Source: Epiperipatus broadwayi (taxonomy: Eukaryota > Onychophora > Udeonychophora > Euonychophora > Peripatidae). From it: a stretch of DNA of 64,000 nt. The position numbers were made by a program, and so were the translations under genes. Location of the stretch: contig JAQFVV010012394.1 of assembly GCA_028023455.1 (NCBI GenBank), positions 26,487,053-26,551,052 of the forward strand, given 5' to 3'. Positions 50,230-60,650 of this stretch are shown here, one piece after another; positions within the stretch are counted from its first letter, which is position 1, and the number at the start of each line of letters is the position of its first letter. The notes beneath the pieces were generated by a model. That model was not told the DNA's origin. It saw only the letters and a list, made by a program, of their open reading frames with translations, and ran no database searches.

Positions 50230-50615
50230 ATCAGTTTCACAAGGCACAGTAATCTTACCAGCTGTTGTTTCTTTGTTAACATTACAGTCAACTTTATTAA
50301 CTCCTATTCTTAAAATTAAAATATATACAAATAAAATCCATGTGTATATGTGTATTTTTTTACTTTTAAATAATTATTATGCAATTATTCTGTACAAAAA
50401 GAATCAATAAGTTATACAAAAATTCATTTTTTTTATTATTTCAAAAATGTTCTCAAAATAATCTCACAAATGCTGTGGAAATCAGATTACAAAAAATAAA
50501 AACTATTGAAGAAAGGACATAGATTTTGATCTTTACCAAACTGTCTGGAAAATACTGACCTCTTCAGAGTTTTTTTAAAATTAATAGATCAATATTCACT
50601 AGTTCACAGTTTTAT
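50230..50615. repeat. Dispersed repeat R3, second copy of 11390-11745
   Basis: CAACTTTATTAACTCCTATT, TACTTTTAAATAATTATTAT, AAATACTGACCTCTTCAGAG in the same order as in the first copy. The minus strand before it reads VDCNVNKETTAGKITVPCET, a protein-like segment of unknown origin. It lies right next to the motif at 50095-50150, which could be the 3' end of the same element. Confidence 0.5.
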
Positions 50616-51955
50616 CATTTTATAAAAAACCTACAGAATTATCTAAATAGATAGCCACACAAAGAGTAATTTAAAGCAGAAGAACTAAGGTACTATTCCT
50701 AAAATAACAATTGCATTAGCCATGAGATCTGTTAATGAGCAATTATCCATGTTTGTTTTACTTTCTAGCTAAGAATAGCAATATATCCATTTTTTTGTTC
50801 AATGTTAATTGGGCTAACTAAATTCTAAGCCTTTGCAAAAATCACTTGATCCAGATTTGAACCCCATTTGGTGAACATAGCATCATATGTGCTATATATA
50901 TGATTGCAGTCAAGCCAAAACAAGAGTTGTGATATGTATTTCAAGACTATAAGGTAAATACAAACAAATGAGGATAAGATGTTACCCTTTCAAATGAATT
51001 TGATTGTACAATAATAGACTTCTTATTTATTTGGTCAATACTGATTAGCCTGGAACCTTTACTTTGCAGCAAAAATTAGCTATATAACAATTTCTAAACA
51101 ATAATGTATAATCAGCTGGATTATATATTCATATAATTGAATGGTTTATTGTTTGAGATTTATAAAAAGTTTGGGCTCTTAATATTCCAGTACTTGAAGA
51201 TCCTAGGACCACATATTCTAAAATCTGATACTCTTCTATTTAGCACTAAACTACAGAGTGTTATCTCGATTAACTAAGAATGATTATTTAATAAAACATG
51301 ATCTTATTTAGGAATTTTTGAGTTCTTTCCAAGATTGATCCTTCAGTCACTGGTCTTCAAGAATCTCTTGATTACTTATCTCAGTTTTTGTGGCATCAAT
51401 GTATAAATAAAATTAATTTACTTTTGCTGAGAGTCATTGAGTCCATAATAGTGATCTAGTCATAATCTATTTATATAAACAATATATTTCTGCATCACAT
51501 GATCACAGCTTATGTAATCCTTTTCATGACTAAAGTGTTCTATTCTTACAATAGAGGGCAGCACTGGAGTAGAATAGACTGAGTTGGCTCTGAAAATGAA
51601 CTTTTGCTTCCTATTTACAGTTATTTATCTTCTATCAGAAATCTACAAAAATGTGATTGATAATTTTTATGCTAAATTATTGAAGTTTCAAAAGCCTTAG
51701 CTAGCATCATTCACATCTGTTTTCCAATCTAAGCATAGTCAACTATTTTGGACTTGTCAAGAACTTTGGTTAACAATTATTAACACATTCATAATTAAAT
51801 AAAAAAATATTTTTTCCTTTTAAATTAATTAATTTAAAAATAATATCTATTTACAAATCATCATCATTAACATGATAAATTTTGCTTATTTTATTAATCA
51901 AAATTTTATCTAAATTCATATGTAGTTTCTGTAAAGTGTGTATCAGTGAAAAGAT
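50616..51955. other. AT-rich sequence, nothing recognised
   Basis: No coding, SINE or ribozyme similarity was seen over 1.3 kb. Confidence 0.5.
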
Positions 51956-51959
51956 GACT

Positions 51960-53395
51960 GCATTGATGATGAGATAAGATGAGATGTACTGTGGCTTTTC
52001 TTTTTTCAGAATCAGGAATCTCTCAGCTACCATGCCCAGGGAAACATATTAGCCTCTTTACCGACCCTTTCCATTCCACACCCTAAGTTTTTTCCATATT
52101 CTTCTCCATGCTGCTCTATCCCATTTCCACAACATAATCTTTGTCAATTCCATGGCCTTTATATCTAAATCCCCCCCCAACCCAGCATAAAAACCAAGAA
52201 CCCACCATCTATATATAATCACTTTGTTTATATTTATTTTCCTACAACTTCATTATTTGTACCCTTTCTACTTGCAAGCATTTACATTCAATTAACAGAT
52301 GCCTAATATTTTCTATGCTTTCCTTACACAACTTGCAGACTAAATCACATATTTTTCCATTTATGTGTATATTCCCTTGTTGCTATAGATCCTGTTTGAG
52401 CATTAAACAGTAAACTACTTTCCTTTCTATTATCATAAATTAACTTGCACTGAATATTCTGTTTATTTCTCTATATATTTAAACTCTTTTTACTCTCCAT
52501 ACTAGTTTTCCATCTCTCCAATCCCTATTCTATATTAATGCATCTACTCTTCTATCCCATTCCTTGCAAGACTATTACACTCAACAATTCTCCTAACACA
52601 ATCATCCCACCTTTTGGATAAGTATACTGACATAAATTCTTTATTCAAATTTTCTGCATACCATACCATCTTTTCTCATTCATCTTGTTGCCTGCCCTAA
52701 CCCAATTAAATACTATTTTGGCTATTCTCTTATTATCCATAAACTGCAATCTACTGAACATTTTTATTTTACTCCTACTTCTATTTGTTACTTTTTCTAA
52801 GTAATCTAATATGCCTTTACTTACACATAATGCATCATTACCATATGTTAATCCTAGTACTGTCATTCCCTTCCATAAATTCTAGCTATATCATATTTAT
52901 TATATGAAGACACTGTTAATCTCTTTATCAATCCCTTTCTTTTCTTTGCTTCATTTATAAATTTTTTCTCCCATTCATTCAAGCAATTTATCTGGTTACT
53001 TAAGACAATTCCCAAATAGTTATACTTATTCACCACACTTACTTTACATCCCCCAATAAAAAAATTTTGTCTTCTCTTTCCCCAGTATTAATCATCATTA
53101 CTTTGGATTTTTCTTCACTAAATTTAATCCCCATCTCTTTACCCACCCAAGGCACATGTCCTCAGCATAACTTCCATATCTTCCCTACTTTCTGTGCACA
53201 AGACATCATCCACAAATAAAAGACCCGATAATGTACATACTCCCTTGCCACCTATTAATGGTATCTCTATCCCTCTTCGTAGTCTTTCTATTACTCTCTC
53301 CATTTCTCTCAAATACAACAAAGTCAAAAAAGGTGACATATGGCATTCTTGCCTTAATCCCACCCCATTTTTAACTTTAACTGATCTCCAAGATG
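51960..53395 (-). mobile_element. LINE-Z copy 3, 5'-truncated
   Basis: Minus strand: VKVKNGVGLRQECHMSPFLT then LLYLREMERVIERLRRGIEI and LLFVDDVLCTESREDMEVML. The catalytic turn is FVDD (53205-53216) instead of FADD. Then TVLGLTYGNDALCVSKGILD, YLEKVTNRSRSKIKMFSRLQ (a deletion joins two regions), FMDNKRIAKIVFNWV and later zinc-ribbon-like words. The 3' end again carries GATGATGAGATAAGATGAGATG (in pieces). Its similarity to 6918-9673 extends along the whole length. Several frameshifts. Confidence 0.85.
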
Positions 53396-53399
53396 CCTT

Positions 53400-53775
53400 C
53401 AGTGCCAACTCTGAATCAATGCATGCTTTACATAGCAACATAGTCTTTTCATGACAATAAATTTATAAAGTTCTAGCATGTCTGGATCAAAAATTATGAC
53501 ATAAAATGTGACAATGTGTTTTATAACTTCATAGATTGTCTTCAATGACCTCCTATGCCACAATTGAATCCGAAAATGATTTGGAAAATATTCTTGCAAC
53601 TCATGGATTCATTGCTATATATACTTTGAATCATTTCAAATGTTCAGTAGAGTTTTGCCTAATTTAAAATGAAATGCTATGCAAGCATTTTGTTTCATTG
53701 TGGGCTAAGATATAATGAAATTTATTTCAGCAGCATACTTTTCCACCATCTTTATGTCAGTTAGTGTAACGTTTA
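53400..53775. other. AT-rich sequence, nothing recognised
   Basis: No feature supported. Confidence 0.45.
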
Positions 53776-53836
53776 GTAAATAATAATAGAAGCCAGATGA
53801 TAATAATAAATCCCTATCTCATGCTATCCTGTTCAA

Positions 53837-53886
53837 TATTTCCAGATTAGTTTCAAGCTGATGAATTTCATCAGTGAGGAGCTTTG
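53837..53886 (-). ncRNA. Hammerhead-like motif, family 2, left arm
   Basis: Minus strand: CTCCTCA, CTGATGA (53868-53874), AATTCATCAGCTT, GAAA (53851-53854), CTAATC, TGGAAAT. Core words are intact. Stem II is poor (only AA/TT) and stem I pairs for about 3 bp, so function is doubtful. Confidence 0.4.
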
Positions 53887-54010
53887 GATCTCGAATCAGT
53901 GCATTTAGTTCATTAGGATCTAATGTGTTTCCTGTCTAGCTGCTATCATTTACATCTATCAGGCGCATCAGACTCCAAAGGTACAGGTGCACTATTGCAA
54001 GATTCAAAGT

Positions 54011-54052
54011 TCCTCAGTGATGAAAGCTATAAGCTTAAACCTAATCTGGGGC
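54011..54052 (+). ncRNA. Hammerhead-like motif, family 2, right arm
   Basis: TCCTCA, GTGATGA (C3 to G), stem II AAGCT-ATA-AGCTT (a perfect 5-bp hairpin), AAAC with G12 missing, CTAATC, TGGGGC. It preserves the stem II lost in the other copies; together the three copies suggest a common ancestral hammerhead. This copy itself has core defects. Confidence 0.4.
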
Positions 54053-54124
54053 ATTAGATAGAACAGCATAGGATAGAGATTTATTACGTATTACCATCTG
54101 GCATCTATTATTATTATTTCAAAG

Positions 54125-55020
54125 CTTACTGTAAGTCACTTAGAGATAATGAGAAACTGTTAAAACAACAATGTGTAAGCTGAAATCCAGGCAAGCTAGC
54201 ATTTTGCAAGTTTTGAGGTGAATCTCTCTCAACTATATTACCACATAATACATGCAATAATTCAGATATGGTGTTCCAGGCTGCTAGTATAGAGAACCAA
54301 TTAACTTCACTGGCACATGATGTAAACAGGAGTCATATTTAGCAAGTATGCACAAATATGAATGACTGTATCAAGTGTTAAAACTTTTAAAGTTTTCCTT
54401 TACCTGTTGTTAAAACAAACCCACAAAAGAATAAATTGATTACGTCACTCTTTTCCAAAAAAATATAAAATAAAAAAATTGTAAATAAAAACCAAAAAAA
54501 TATAAGTTTTATATTTAATCACATCTTTAATATTTTATAATTTGGTATTTTGACAGCCATATAAACTCAACAGATATTTAAAAGGTGATTCACTGTGATG
54601 AATAACATATATGTGAAAAGAAATACTTTACTAGTCGATGCAACAAGTCATTTGATGACAATAAATTTGGTGGAAAAATCTTTAAAAGAATTTGATGCCA
54701 CTCAGCATGTTAAATCCTACCTGAGAGAAGGACATCATTTGGCTAGCAATAATCATGTGAAACAAAAAGTTCCCAATATATCAAGTGTAAATTAAAGTAT
54801 GATGAGGAAGATATTAGATTGAACATAATTATTGTATTACCTGTGCATCTCTCAATAAAACTGAAAATAATATGAAAATAGTAAATATTATTTGTTTACC
54901 TCCTACCATCTTTTTTTTTTTTTTTTTTTAGCATACCTATTGTTAAACATTTTGAACATCACCCCTGGGTGCATCACAATAATTTTACCAATGATTACTA
55001 ATTTTCTTTTTTTCTAAGCC
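54125..55020. other. AT-rich sequence, nothing recognised
   Basis: A T(19) tract lies near 54911-54929. The frame at 54595-54795 (66 codons) is unremarkable. Confidence 0.45.
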
Positions 55021-55025
55021 AATGT

Positions 55026-55259
55026 AATATCTGGTAATTAATGAATATATTCACAGAAAAGGTACTTTTTTAATATTCAGTTTATTACTGCCTAGCATGC
55101 TTTCAATATATTTAATACTTCATATTCATGGTGTATAAAATGCCTCATGGTATATAATATGCCACGAATATGATAGATTAAATATATTGAAAGCATGCTA
55201 AAGCTGAATATTAAAAAACTACCTTTTTCTGTGAGTATATTCATTAATTACTAAATAAT
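55026..55259. mobile_element. Near-perfect palindrome / fold-back element
   Basis: The left arm (55026-55135) with GGTAATTAATGAATATATTC, CTTTTTTAATATTCAG, TAGCATGCTTTCAATATATT and TAATACTTCATATTCATGG is the reverse complement of the right arm (55155-55259) with CCACGAATATGATAGATTAA, ATATATTGAAAGCATGCTAA, AGCTGAATATTAAAAAACTA and GAGTATATTCATTAATTACT. The loop is about 20 bp. Such a structure would form a long hairpin; a MITE or an inverted duplication both fit. Confidence 0.8.
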
Positions 55260-55434
55260 TCTAGCAGTATATTGACTGTATTGTATGGTTATTTTCCAAT
55301 GTTTATTTCCAATCACTCTTAATAAACACAACTAGAACTTTGCTGCACTCCAAAAAATCAACTTCAAACAAATACATTAATAATCATTATCTAATCATTC
55401 GTTGTCCTAATCATCCTTAGCTCAGATATAAACT

Positions 55435-55630
55435 TTAAACTGAACTAAAATCATTAGTAACAATCATTATTGTATTTACAAGAAAGGAATGGTATCAAAA
55501 TTGTGAAGACAAAATATCTGGCATTTGTAAATTAAACTATCCTAAACAAACTAAGAAGACATATGGGAGAGATTATGATCTGGGCTAACTACAAAGATAA
55601 TAATTGAGCATGAAATGCAAGGGGATTGGG
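55435..55630 (+). repeat. R1 repeat remnant with degenerate ribozyme
   Basis: ATTAGTAACAATCATTATTG, ATGGTATCAAAATTGTGAAG, then GGGAGAGATTATGATCTGGG and GAGCATGAAATGCAAGGGGA. Order matches the 331-bp R1 sub-family in plus orientation. The ribozyme (55575-55626) keeps GATCTGGGCTAA, GAAATGCA and the closing GGGGAT, but CTGATGA is replaced. Confidence 0.55.
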
Positions 55631-55739
55631 GGGGGGCACTTGTATTTCTCCTATGTCTTTATTCCTATGGTTAAAGAATATGAAATGGGCATTCTAAATA
55701 TGTCTAAACAAAATTATAAGTATGGCTCTTTACTTATTG

Positions 55740-56082
55740 CTTCTTAGTTTGGTGAACTTGGACCTTGGACCTCACTGTCTGTTGTGGTGGTTGGCACAAT
55801 GCTGGACTTCACCTATTCAGCTGAAGCATTTGAGTCTTCACTTCGGGGCCTCAGGGGTGGGACCATTGGGTGATGGTTAACTTCTCAACAGTCGGGCCAT
55901 GTGGATCAACATACAGATACACCTTAATCACATTATAGCAAATTTTATGGATGTAATTATTTTTTGAACATATGTACATTTTACCTTGTTACATTGAATC
56001 ACTGTGTAATCCTCAATGGGTAAGTGTACCCAAAATTTTTGTAATCTTTTATTAATAAAGGTTAATTTGAGAAAAAAAAAAA
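55740..56082 (+). repeat. Polyadenylated insertion of unknown origin
   Basis: A GC-richer segment (CACTTCGGGGCCTCAGGGGT, CAACAGTCGGGCCATGTGGA) ends with AATAAA (56054-56059) and, 13 bases later, an A(11) tail (56072-56082). Such a 3' end with signal and tail points to a retroposed transcript or a LINE 3' UTR on the plus strand. No protein similarity was recognised; no clear target duplication was found. Confidence 0.5.
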
Positions 56083-56094
56083 GTATGCACAGTG

Positions 56095-56505
56095 TAATAA
56101 TTCCCTAATCATTTCCAAACCCATAATATATACTTGTAATTTATATTTGCTATCATATATATAATTTTGAAGTTTAAATTTATAAATTTGAATTGTTTAT
56201 TATTACTGTTATCTGTGATGTAATTAATTATGAAGGTCATATTATAAACATACATTATAAATCAACAATAATAATAAACAATTCAATCTTATAAATTTAC
56301 ATCTTCAAAAAATCAAAATAACATTTTTTTTCCCAAACATAAATTATAAATTTAGCGAATTATTATTGGATGTTTATAAATCTCAGTATAATTCATATTC
56401 CCATAAGCATTTATAAGAATAAATGGGAAATAGAATTTGAAATCGATCAAAAATAAGGTTTAAATGTTGGTAGTATTAAAGGATGATGATAAATAAATAA
56501 TTGAA
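56095..56505. other. AT-rich sequence, nothing recognised
   Basis: Contains a self-complementary pair TTTATAAATTTGAATTGTTT (near 56178) and AAACAATTCAATCTTATAAA (near 56276), suggesting a small inverted duplication. No coding content. Confidence 0.45.
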
Positions 56506-56511
56506 TGGGGG

Positions 56512-56640
56512 GTTTTGTCTTTTGCTCGGAAGTTCATAAGAAGATCGAGCGCCGGAAGTGTCGGAACTGGAATAGGGCCAAGAATCGTTACACTCCAGCG
56601 TCTAAACTCCACCACTGCTAAACGAAGCAGAGCGAGGATA
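56512..56640 (-). repeat. Repeat R4, GC-rich copy
   Basis: The minus strand reads GCAGTGGTGGAGTTTAGACG, CTGGAGTGTAACGATTCTTG, CCCTATTCCAGTTCCGACAC, TTCCGGCGCTCGATCTTCTT and ATGAACTTCCGAGCAAAAGA. It is about 48% GC in a ~27% GC window. Diverged relatives lie at 36930-37035 and 62403-62498. It is probably the 3' end of a retroposed RNA; the source is unknown. Confidence 0.55.
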
Positions 56641-57014
56641 ATGATTACATGTGAATAAAATTGATTCTGAAAATAAACAAGACGACAATATTGAATAGGT
56701 GAATATTTTTTATATAATGTCAATATCTATATGACGAAATGTTAATGGAATATTTATTTACAAGACAAAAAAAAAAACATTTAATGTAACAAACACATTA
56801 TGACATTTATTTACATTAAAACACACACAGATGTTTATTTATATGCTATTTTCATAATATAAATTTATTTATTAGTAAAAATTAAAAATATATTGTTTAC
56901 TTGATAACAGTTAAATAATCAAAGAATAGAATTTGTTACTTTTAAAATACATTACGAAAACCATACACAGCATTTTGCATTTTGTTTACGCAGTTCTACA
57001 CGAGTATTAATCTT

Positions 57015-57115
57015 TAACCGAGTTTAAAGTTTACATATGTACTAGAGATAATATCTAGTTTAGTAAATGATTAGTGGTAATCATTACTGTATTTATCTGA
57101 AGTGGATAGTGTCAA
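57015..57115 (+). repeat. R1 shared block, plus orientation
   Basis: ACTAGAGATAATATCTAGTT, AATGATTAGTGGTAATCATT and GAAGTGGATAGTGTCAAAAT are the reverse complement of the block at 46630-46750. It directly precedes the LINE fragment. Confidence 0.5.
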
Positions 57116-58410
57116 AATTATGGATAGAATGAGTTTGATACTTCTACATCAAAATGAAGCACTTATATATCTACCGCAAACTTTGGATTTATACCAATCA
57201 AAAGCAAAATTTAGAAGTGGTTTCAGTATAATAGATCATAGACAACTATTAGGAGAAATTATAAAAAGAATTACGAATATAAGATGCCAAATTACGAATA
57301 TAAGATGCCATTATGTTTTATATTTGTAGATTACAAAAAAAGAAAATTGATTCTATAATCATTTAGTCGTGATTAAAGCTTTAGAACAAACAGATAATGC
57401 AATTTTTTTTCACCATGTGTCAAAGCATCAGCTGGGAAGCGAACCTGCAAACCCGGGACAACTGCTTGTAAGGCAGCTGTGCTGATCACTCGACCACCAA
57501 CAGTTGACAGATAATAAAATTTTGATGAATATTTATCAAAATACAGTAAAATACATTAAATTATATGATGACATTAAAATTAATTTTGATAAAAATATAC
57601 AAGAGGATTTTAAATCTCTAAAAAAACGTTTTTACTGCAGTTTTAAGAGAAGTATTTCGTTAAATAAAATGGGAAGCTAAAGGAATAAAAATTAATTTTA
57701 AGTCACCTACATTTTACCAACGATATTGCTTGTTTTTCCTAATTTTCTGGGCTTTGAAAAAGCCATATACAAAATGAAAAGTTGGATTTAAAATAAATTC
57801 TAAAAAAGACTAAAATAATGTTCAATGGCCTTTCACAAGAGTGGAATAAAGATTGTCAGTAATGAGCAAAAAAAAGCAGCTACACTATGTTTTGGTCAGA
57901 TTTCTACTATGGATGGAAATATAATGAATGAAAATAATCCCAGAATTAATTTAGAATGGAGTGATTTTCATAACTTAACATTCAAAAGTAAATATGCCTA
58001 TGGATTTGAAAAGGAAGTTTACATATGGATCAGAAACTTGAACTTATAACACACGAGCAATACAAGGCTTCAGATCACGGAATGAAATGTAAAGAGATGT
58101 ATGATGGGAGGAACAAAGAGGAATTTTAAAAAATAAGAATGGATAAGAAAATAAACAGGTATTATTAACATCACTGAAGAAATAAAAAGGTTGAAATAGA
58201 ACAGAGCTGAATATAATGCTAAAAGATGATAATAGATTAGTAGTTGAAATCTTAAAATGGATGTCAAGAGATTGTAAAAGTCTAAATATAAGACCATGAG
58301 GGAGATGGAATGAAGTGAAATAGAGAAACTGTGTATTGGAAAAAGTACAATAAATTTGGACTATTGTCTTGTGATGTCTTGACAATATTTGAAAATGACG
58401 ATGACGAACA
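57116..58410 (+). mobile_element. RTE-like LINE, RT to C-terminus, interrupted by SINE-1
   Basis: TLDLYQSKAKFRSGFSIIDH, RQLLGEIIKRITN (RT finger/palm block as in 32955-36070), then SINE-1 at 57399-57506. RT resumes with FTAVLREVFR and KWEAKGIKIN, then NSKKTKIMFNGL, FGQISTMDGNIMNENNPRIN, LEWSDFHNLTFKSK, ITRLQITE-like words and the tail HIARRDDNRWT-equivalent DDNRLVVEILKWMSRDCKSL. A 20-bp tandem duplication (ATTACGAATATAAGATGCCA) at 57272-57311 repeats TNIRC. Many stops. The 5' part (endonuclease) is missing. Confidence 0.8.
57399..57506 (-). mobile_element. SINE-1, minus copy inside a LINE
   Basis: Minus strand: AACTGTTGGTGGTCGAGTGA (A-box TGGTCGAGTGA), CAGCACAGCTGCCTTACAAG, CAGTTGTCCCGGGTTTGCAG, B-box GGTTCGCTTCC (57435-57445), ATGCTTTGACACATGGTG and an A(8) tail. 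ACAGATAAT flanks it at 57390-57398 and 57507-57515, a 9-bp target duplication that may extend imperfectly to 13. It splits the RT of an older LINE, so SINE-1 was active after that LINE died. Confidence 0.8.
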
Positions 58411-58414
58411 CAAT

Positions 58415-59060
58415 CCATGTAAACTTGTATCACTAAGTATTCAGTTTGTCATATAATCACACTTGCATTAAATATATAATACAGTATTTAATTTTCTGAA
58501 GGCTAATAATAATTGAAAATTATTTTTGACTACTGGGTAGGGGAGTTCCTAAATATGTTCAACTCTAAAGTAGTATCTTTAATCAATCATCTGCGAAATT
58601 TATTCCAAGGCATATCATGAATATTGAAATCTGTGGATGAAGATAAACATTAACATATATGTATATGCAGACACGTGTTAAATTTATATAACACATATAA
58701 CGAAAATTGCAAACAAAAATACAAAAAATGTATTATTTTTTTTTATAATTTATTTACTAGATTTGGGCATAACTGAAACCAGATGTAGTGTATATGCATT
58801 TTAGTAATTGTTCAGGTGCAGTACTGAAAAGCAGTGCTTATCTGCCTAGTCATGCGCAAAAACATTTCTCATGCTATGTTCCATGAGATATAAACAAGTG
58901 TTATGTGAAAAATTATTAATGTGGTTTACGTTTTAATTTTTATACACATGACTGATCCCATTAAAAAGTAATTTTTGCTTCAGAAATGTAATTATATTTT
59001 TCAGTATATTTGCATGAATGTTAATTCATTTAAAAGTATAACAATAATTGTTAAATTTCT
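58415..59060. other. AT-rich sequence, nothing recognised
   Basis: No feature supported. Confidence 0.5.
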
Positions 59061-59072
59061 TTTGTCAAACAG

Positions 59073-59271
59073 ACATTTAAGAAACAGCTTAACGTTTGCA
59101 ACACAAATTTATCATACAGACTACATTTTAAAGTTTCTTAATAACAAACAGGAACATTCAAACGACTTAAAATCAATAAAACAGATCCCACCAAAACCTA
59201 ATTTTAATAAATCATATCAAACCTATAAAGCATTAAAACAACAATGTAAATATCAAGGCTTCATAGAATAA
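59073..59271 (+). CDS. Possible 3'-terminal exon, unknown protein
   Basis: An open frame (58975-59271) ends at a TAA. Within it, a good acceptor (TTTCTTTTGTCAAACAG, AG at 59071-59072) opens a 65-codon stretch of ordinary-looking protein: HLRNSLTFATQIYHTDYILK, FLNNKQEHSNDLKSIKQIPP, KPNFNKSYQTYKALKQQCKY, QGFIE. Composition is far less biased than the surroundings (no homopolymer runs). I do not recognise the family; no repeat copy is seen elsewhere in the window. It is the best candidate for a host exon here. An upstream exon would have to lie far away. Confidence 0.3.
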
Positions 59272-59489
59272 TGTTTTTTTTTTTTTAGATCTATTACAAT
59301 AATGTAGCAAACGACTGTTAATTAACTGGCACCAAAGCATGCAAATGTATAAATAGTCAAAGAAACAGGAATCTGAAAATGAAACATGTAGGCATGAAAT
59401 AGTTGTTAGTTTTCCTCTATGCACTGATATTAAAAATAAAAAAAAATTGTGCACCTTTGAAGAGAGAATTAAAGAAAAGATTTAATTAA

Positions 59490-59935
59490 ATGTTATATGT
59501 GGAGTGTACTATTGTATGGTTGTGAAATGTGGATAATGAAAAGTAAAATTAGGAACAGATTTAAAGTCTTTGAGATGTGGATATGGAGAAGAATGGAAAA
59601 AATCTGTTGGATGGAGAAAATAACAAATAAAGAAATTGTGAAAAGAGTAAATAAAAAAAGATAGGAAATTAGAAATAGAAAGAGCAACTAAATCAGACAT
59701 ATATTAAGAAGAAAGTATAGTTTAATGAAAGTTGTTTTGTAGGGAATGGTGAGTGTAAGCAAGAAGAAAGGATGGAAAAGATTGCCATTGTTGGATAATA
59801 TAAGAGATGGAAGAGTTACGTAGAATTGAAGATCTGGACAATGAAGAGAGCGAAGTAGAAAAATGGATGAATTGATGATCTCACTGCTCTTTGGATCTGT
59901 CTATGGGATAGTATACTATTGATGAGGCACTGATA
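59490..59935 (+). mobile_element. LINE tail fragment (BovB/RTE-type C-terminus)
   Basis: LWSVLLYGCEMWIMKSKIRN, RFKVFEMWIWRRMEKICWME, KITNKEIVKRVNKK in one open frame, then after breaks KDGKDCHCWII, EMEELRRIEDLDNEESEVEK and WMN. This is the LYGCETWT...WRRM.KI.W..K region plus the C-terminal domain of RTE/BovB-like RTs, as at 2655-2990. The RT palm is absent. Confidence 0.8.
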
Positions 59936-60019
59936 TGGGAAATTTTATTGGTTTACATATTATGCTTGATTTGATTGATCAATTTTGTTATATAGATTTA
60001 AGCATGTTTTGACGTATAT

Positions 60020-60650
60020 CTTATAAATAATTAAAAGGGGTTTGGACAACAGATTTTCAGGCTTCCTTAAGTTATCCACTCCATCTTATATAACTGTTAC
60101 ACATAACCACATACATACAAAAAGATAAATGATTTCCAATATATGTATTTCATGCTGAATCAGCACTCATCATTTGATCCAGATCATCATCTCCCACACA
60201 CGTACATAATCAGTGTTCAGTTTACATTAAGATAGCAAATCATCAAACTTTAATGGATAGGCTTCAATTCTCTCCACTCTCCAATTCTTCAGCTGTCCAT
60301 ATCATTGAAAATCTGGTGATGTCATGTTCAAGGCCCTCATTTGCCAATTTAGTAGTTATAACCATGTTGACTTAAGTCATTTTGATCCTTCATATGCAGG
60401 CCTTAAGCCCATTTAAATACACAGGAATGGGCAAAATATAGGCTGAATCTAGATGTAATTAGAGGGGATTTAAACCAGACTTTCAATCTTCCTTAGATCA
60501 TCCACTCCAGCTTATACAACCGATACACATGACCACATATATGCAAAAAAAATAAACGTATAAAAAATGCAGTTGATGACTTAAGAAAGCATGAAAGTCT
60601 GGGTTCAAATCCACTCTAATTACATCTTGATTACAAGTATATATAATATA
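60020..60650 (-). repeat. R1 ribozyme repeat, minus, with inverted end
   Basis: A full unit on the minus strand runs from GGGGTTTGGACAACAGATTT (B-box side) through the ribozyme at 60131-60185, TCAGTGTTCAGTTTACATTA, CAAACTTTAATGGATAGGCT, ATTGAAAATCTGGTGATGTC and CCTTAAGCCCATTTAAATAC. It is followed by a second unit start (60465-60555, GGGGATTTAAACCAGACTTT) and then a plus-oriented B-box piece (60575-60620, GAAAGTCTGGGTTCAAATCC). The last two form a local palindrome. Confidence 0.75.
60131..60185 (-). ncRNA. Hammerhead motif (R1), C3 mutated
   Basis: Minus strand: GATCTGGATCAA, ATGATGA (C3 to A), stem II GTGCT-GATTC-AGCAT, GAAA, TACATATA, TTGGAAATC. Except for the first core base it equals the intact copy at 24981-25035, including stem I (CAA/TTG, GAT/ATC). 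Confidence 0.7.

Larger units (their letters stand above)
53779..54119. mobile_element. Fold-back element MITE-3 with two hammerhead-like arms
   Basis: The left arm (53779-53913) is the imperfect reverse complement of the right arm (53985-54119). Matching words are AATAATAGAAGCCAGATG and CATCTGGCATCTATTATTA at the tips, AATCCCTATCTCATGCT and GCATAGGATAGAGATT, CCAGATTAGTTTCAAGC and GCTTAAACCTAATCTGG, CATCAGTGAGGAGCTTTG and CAAAGTTCCTCAGTGATG. Each arm carries the family 2 hammerhead-like motif shared with 9777-9814. The centre (~70 bp) is non-coding. Confidence 0.75.

Noticed and set aside
58044-58433. 129-codon minus frame
   Set aside because: It is antisense to the C-terminal part of the RTE-like LINE at 57116-58410.
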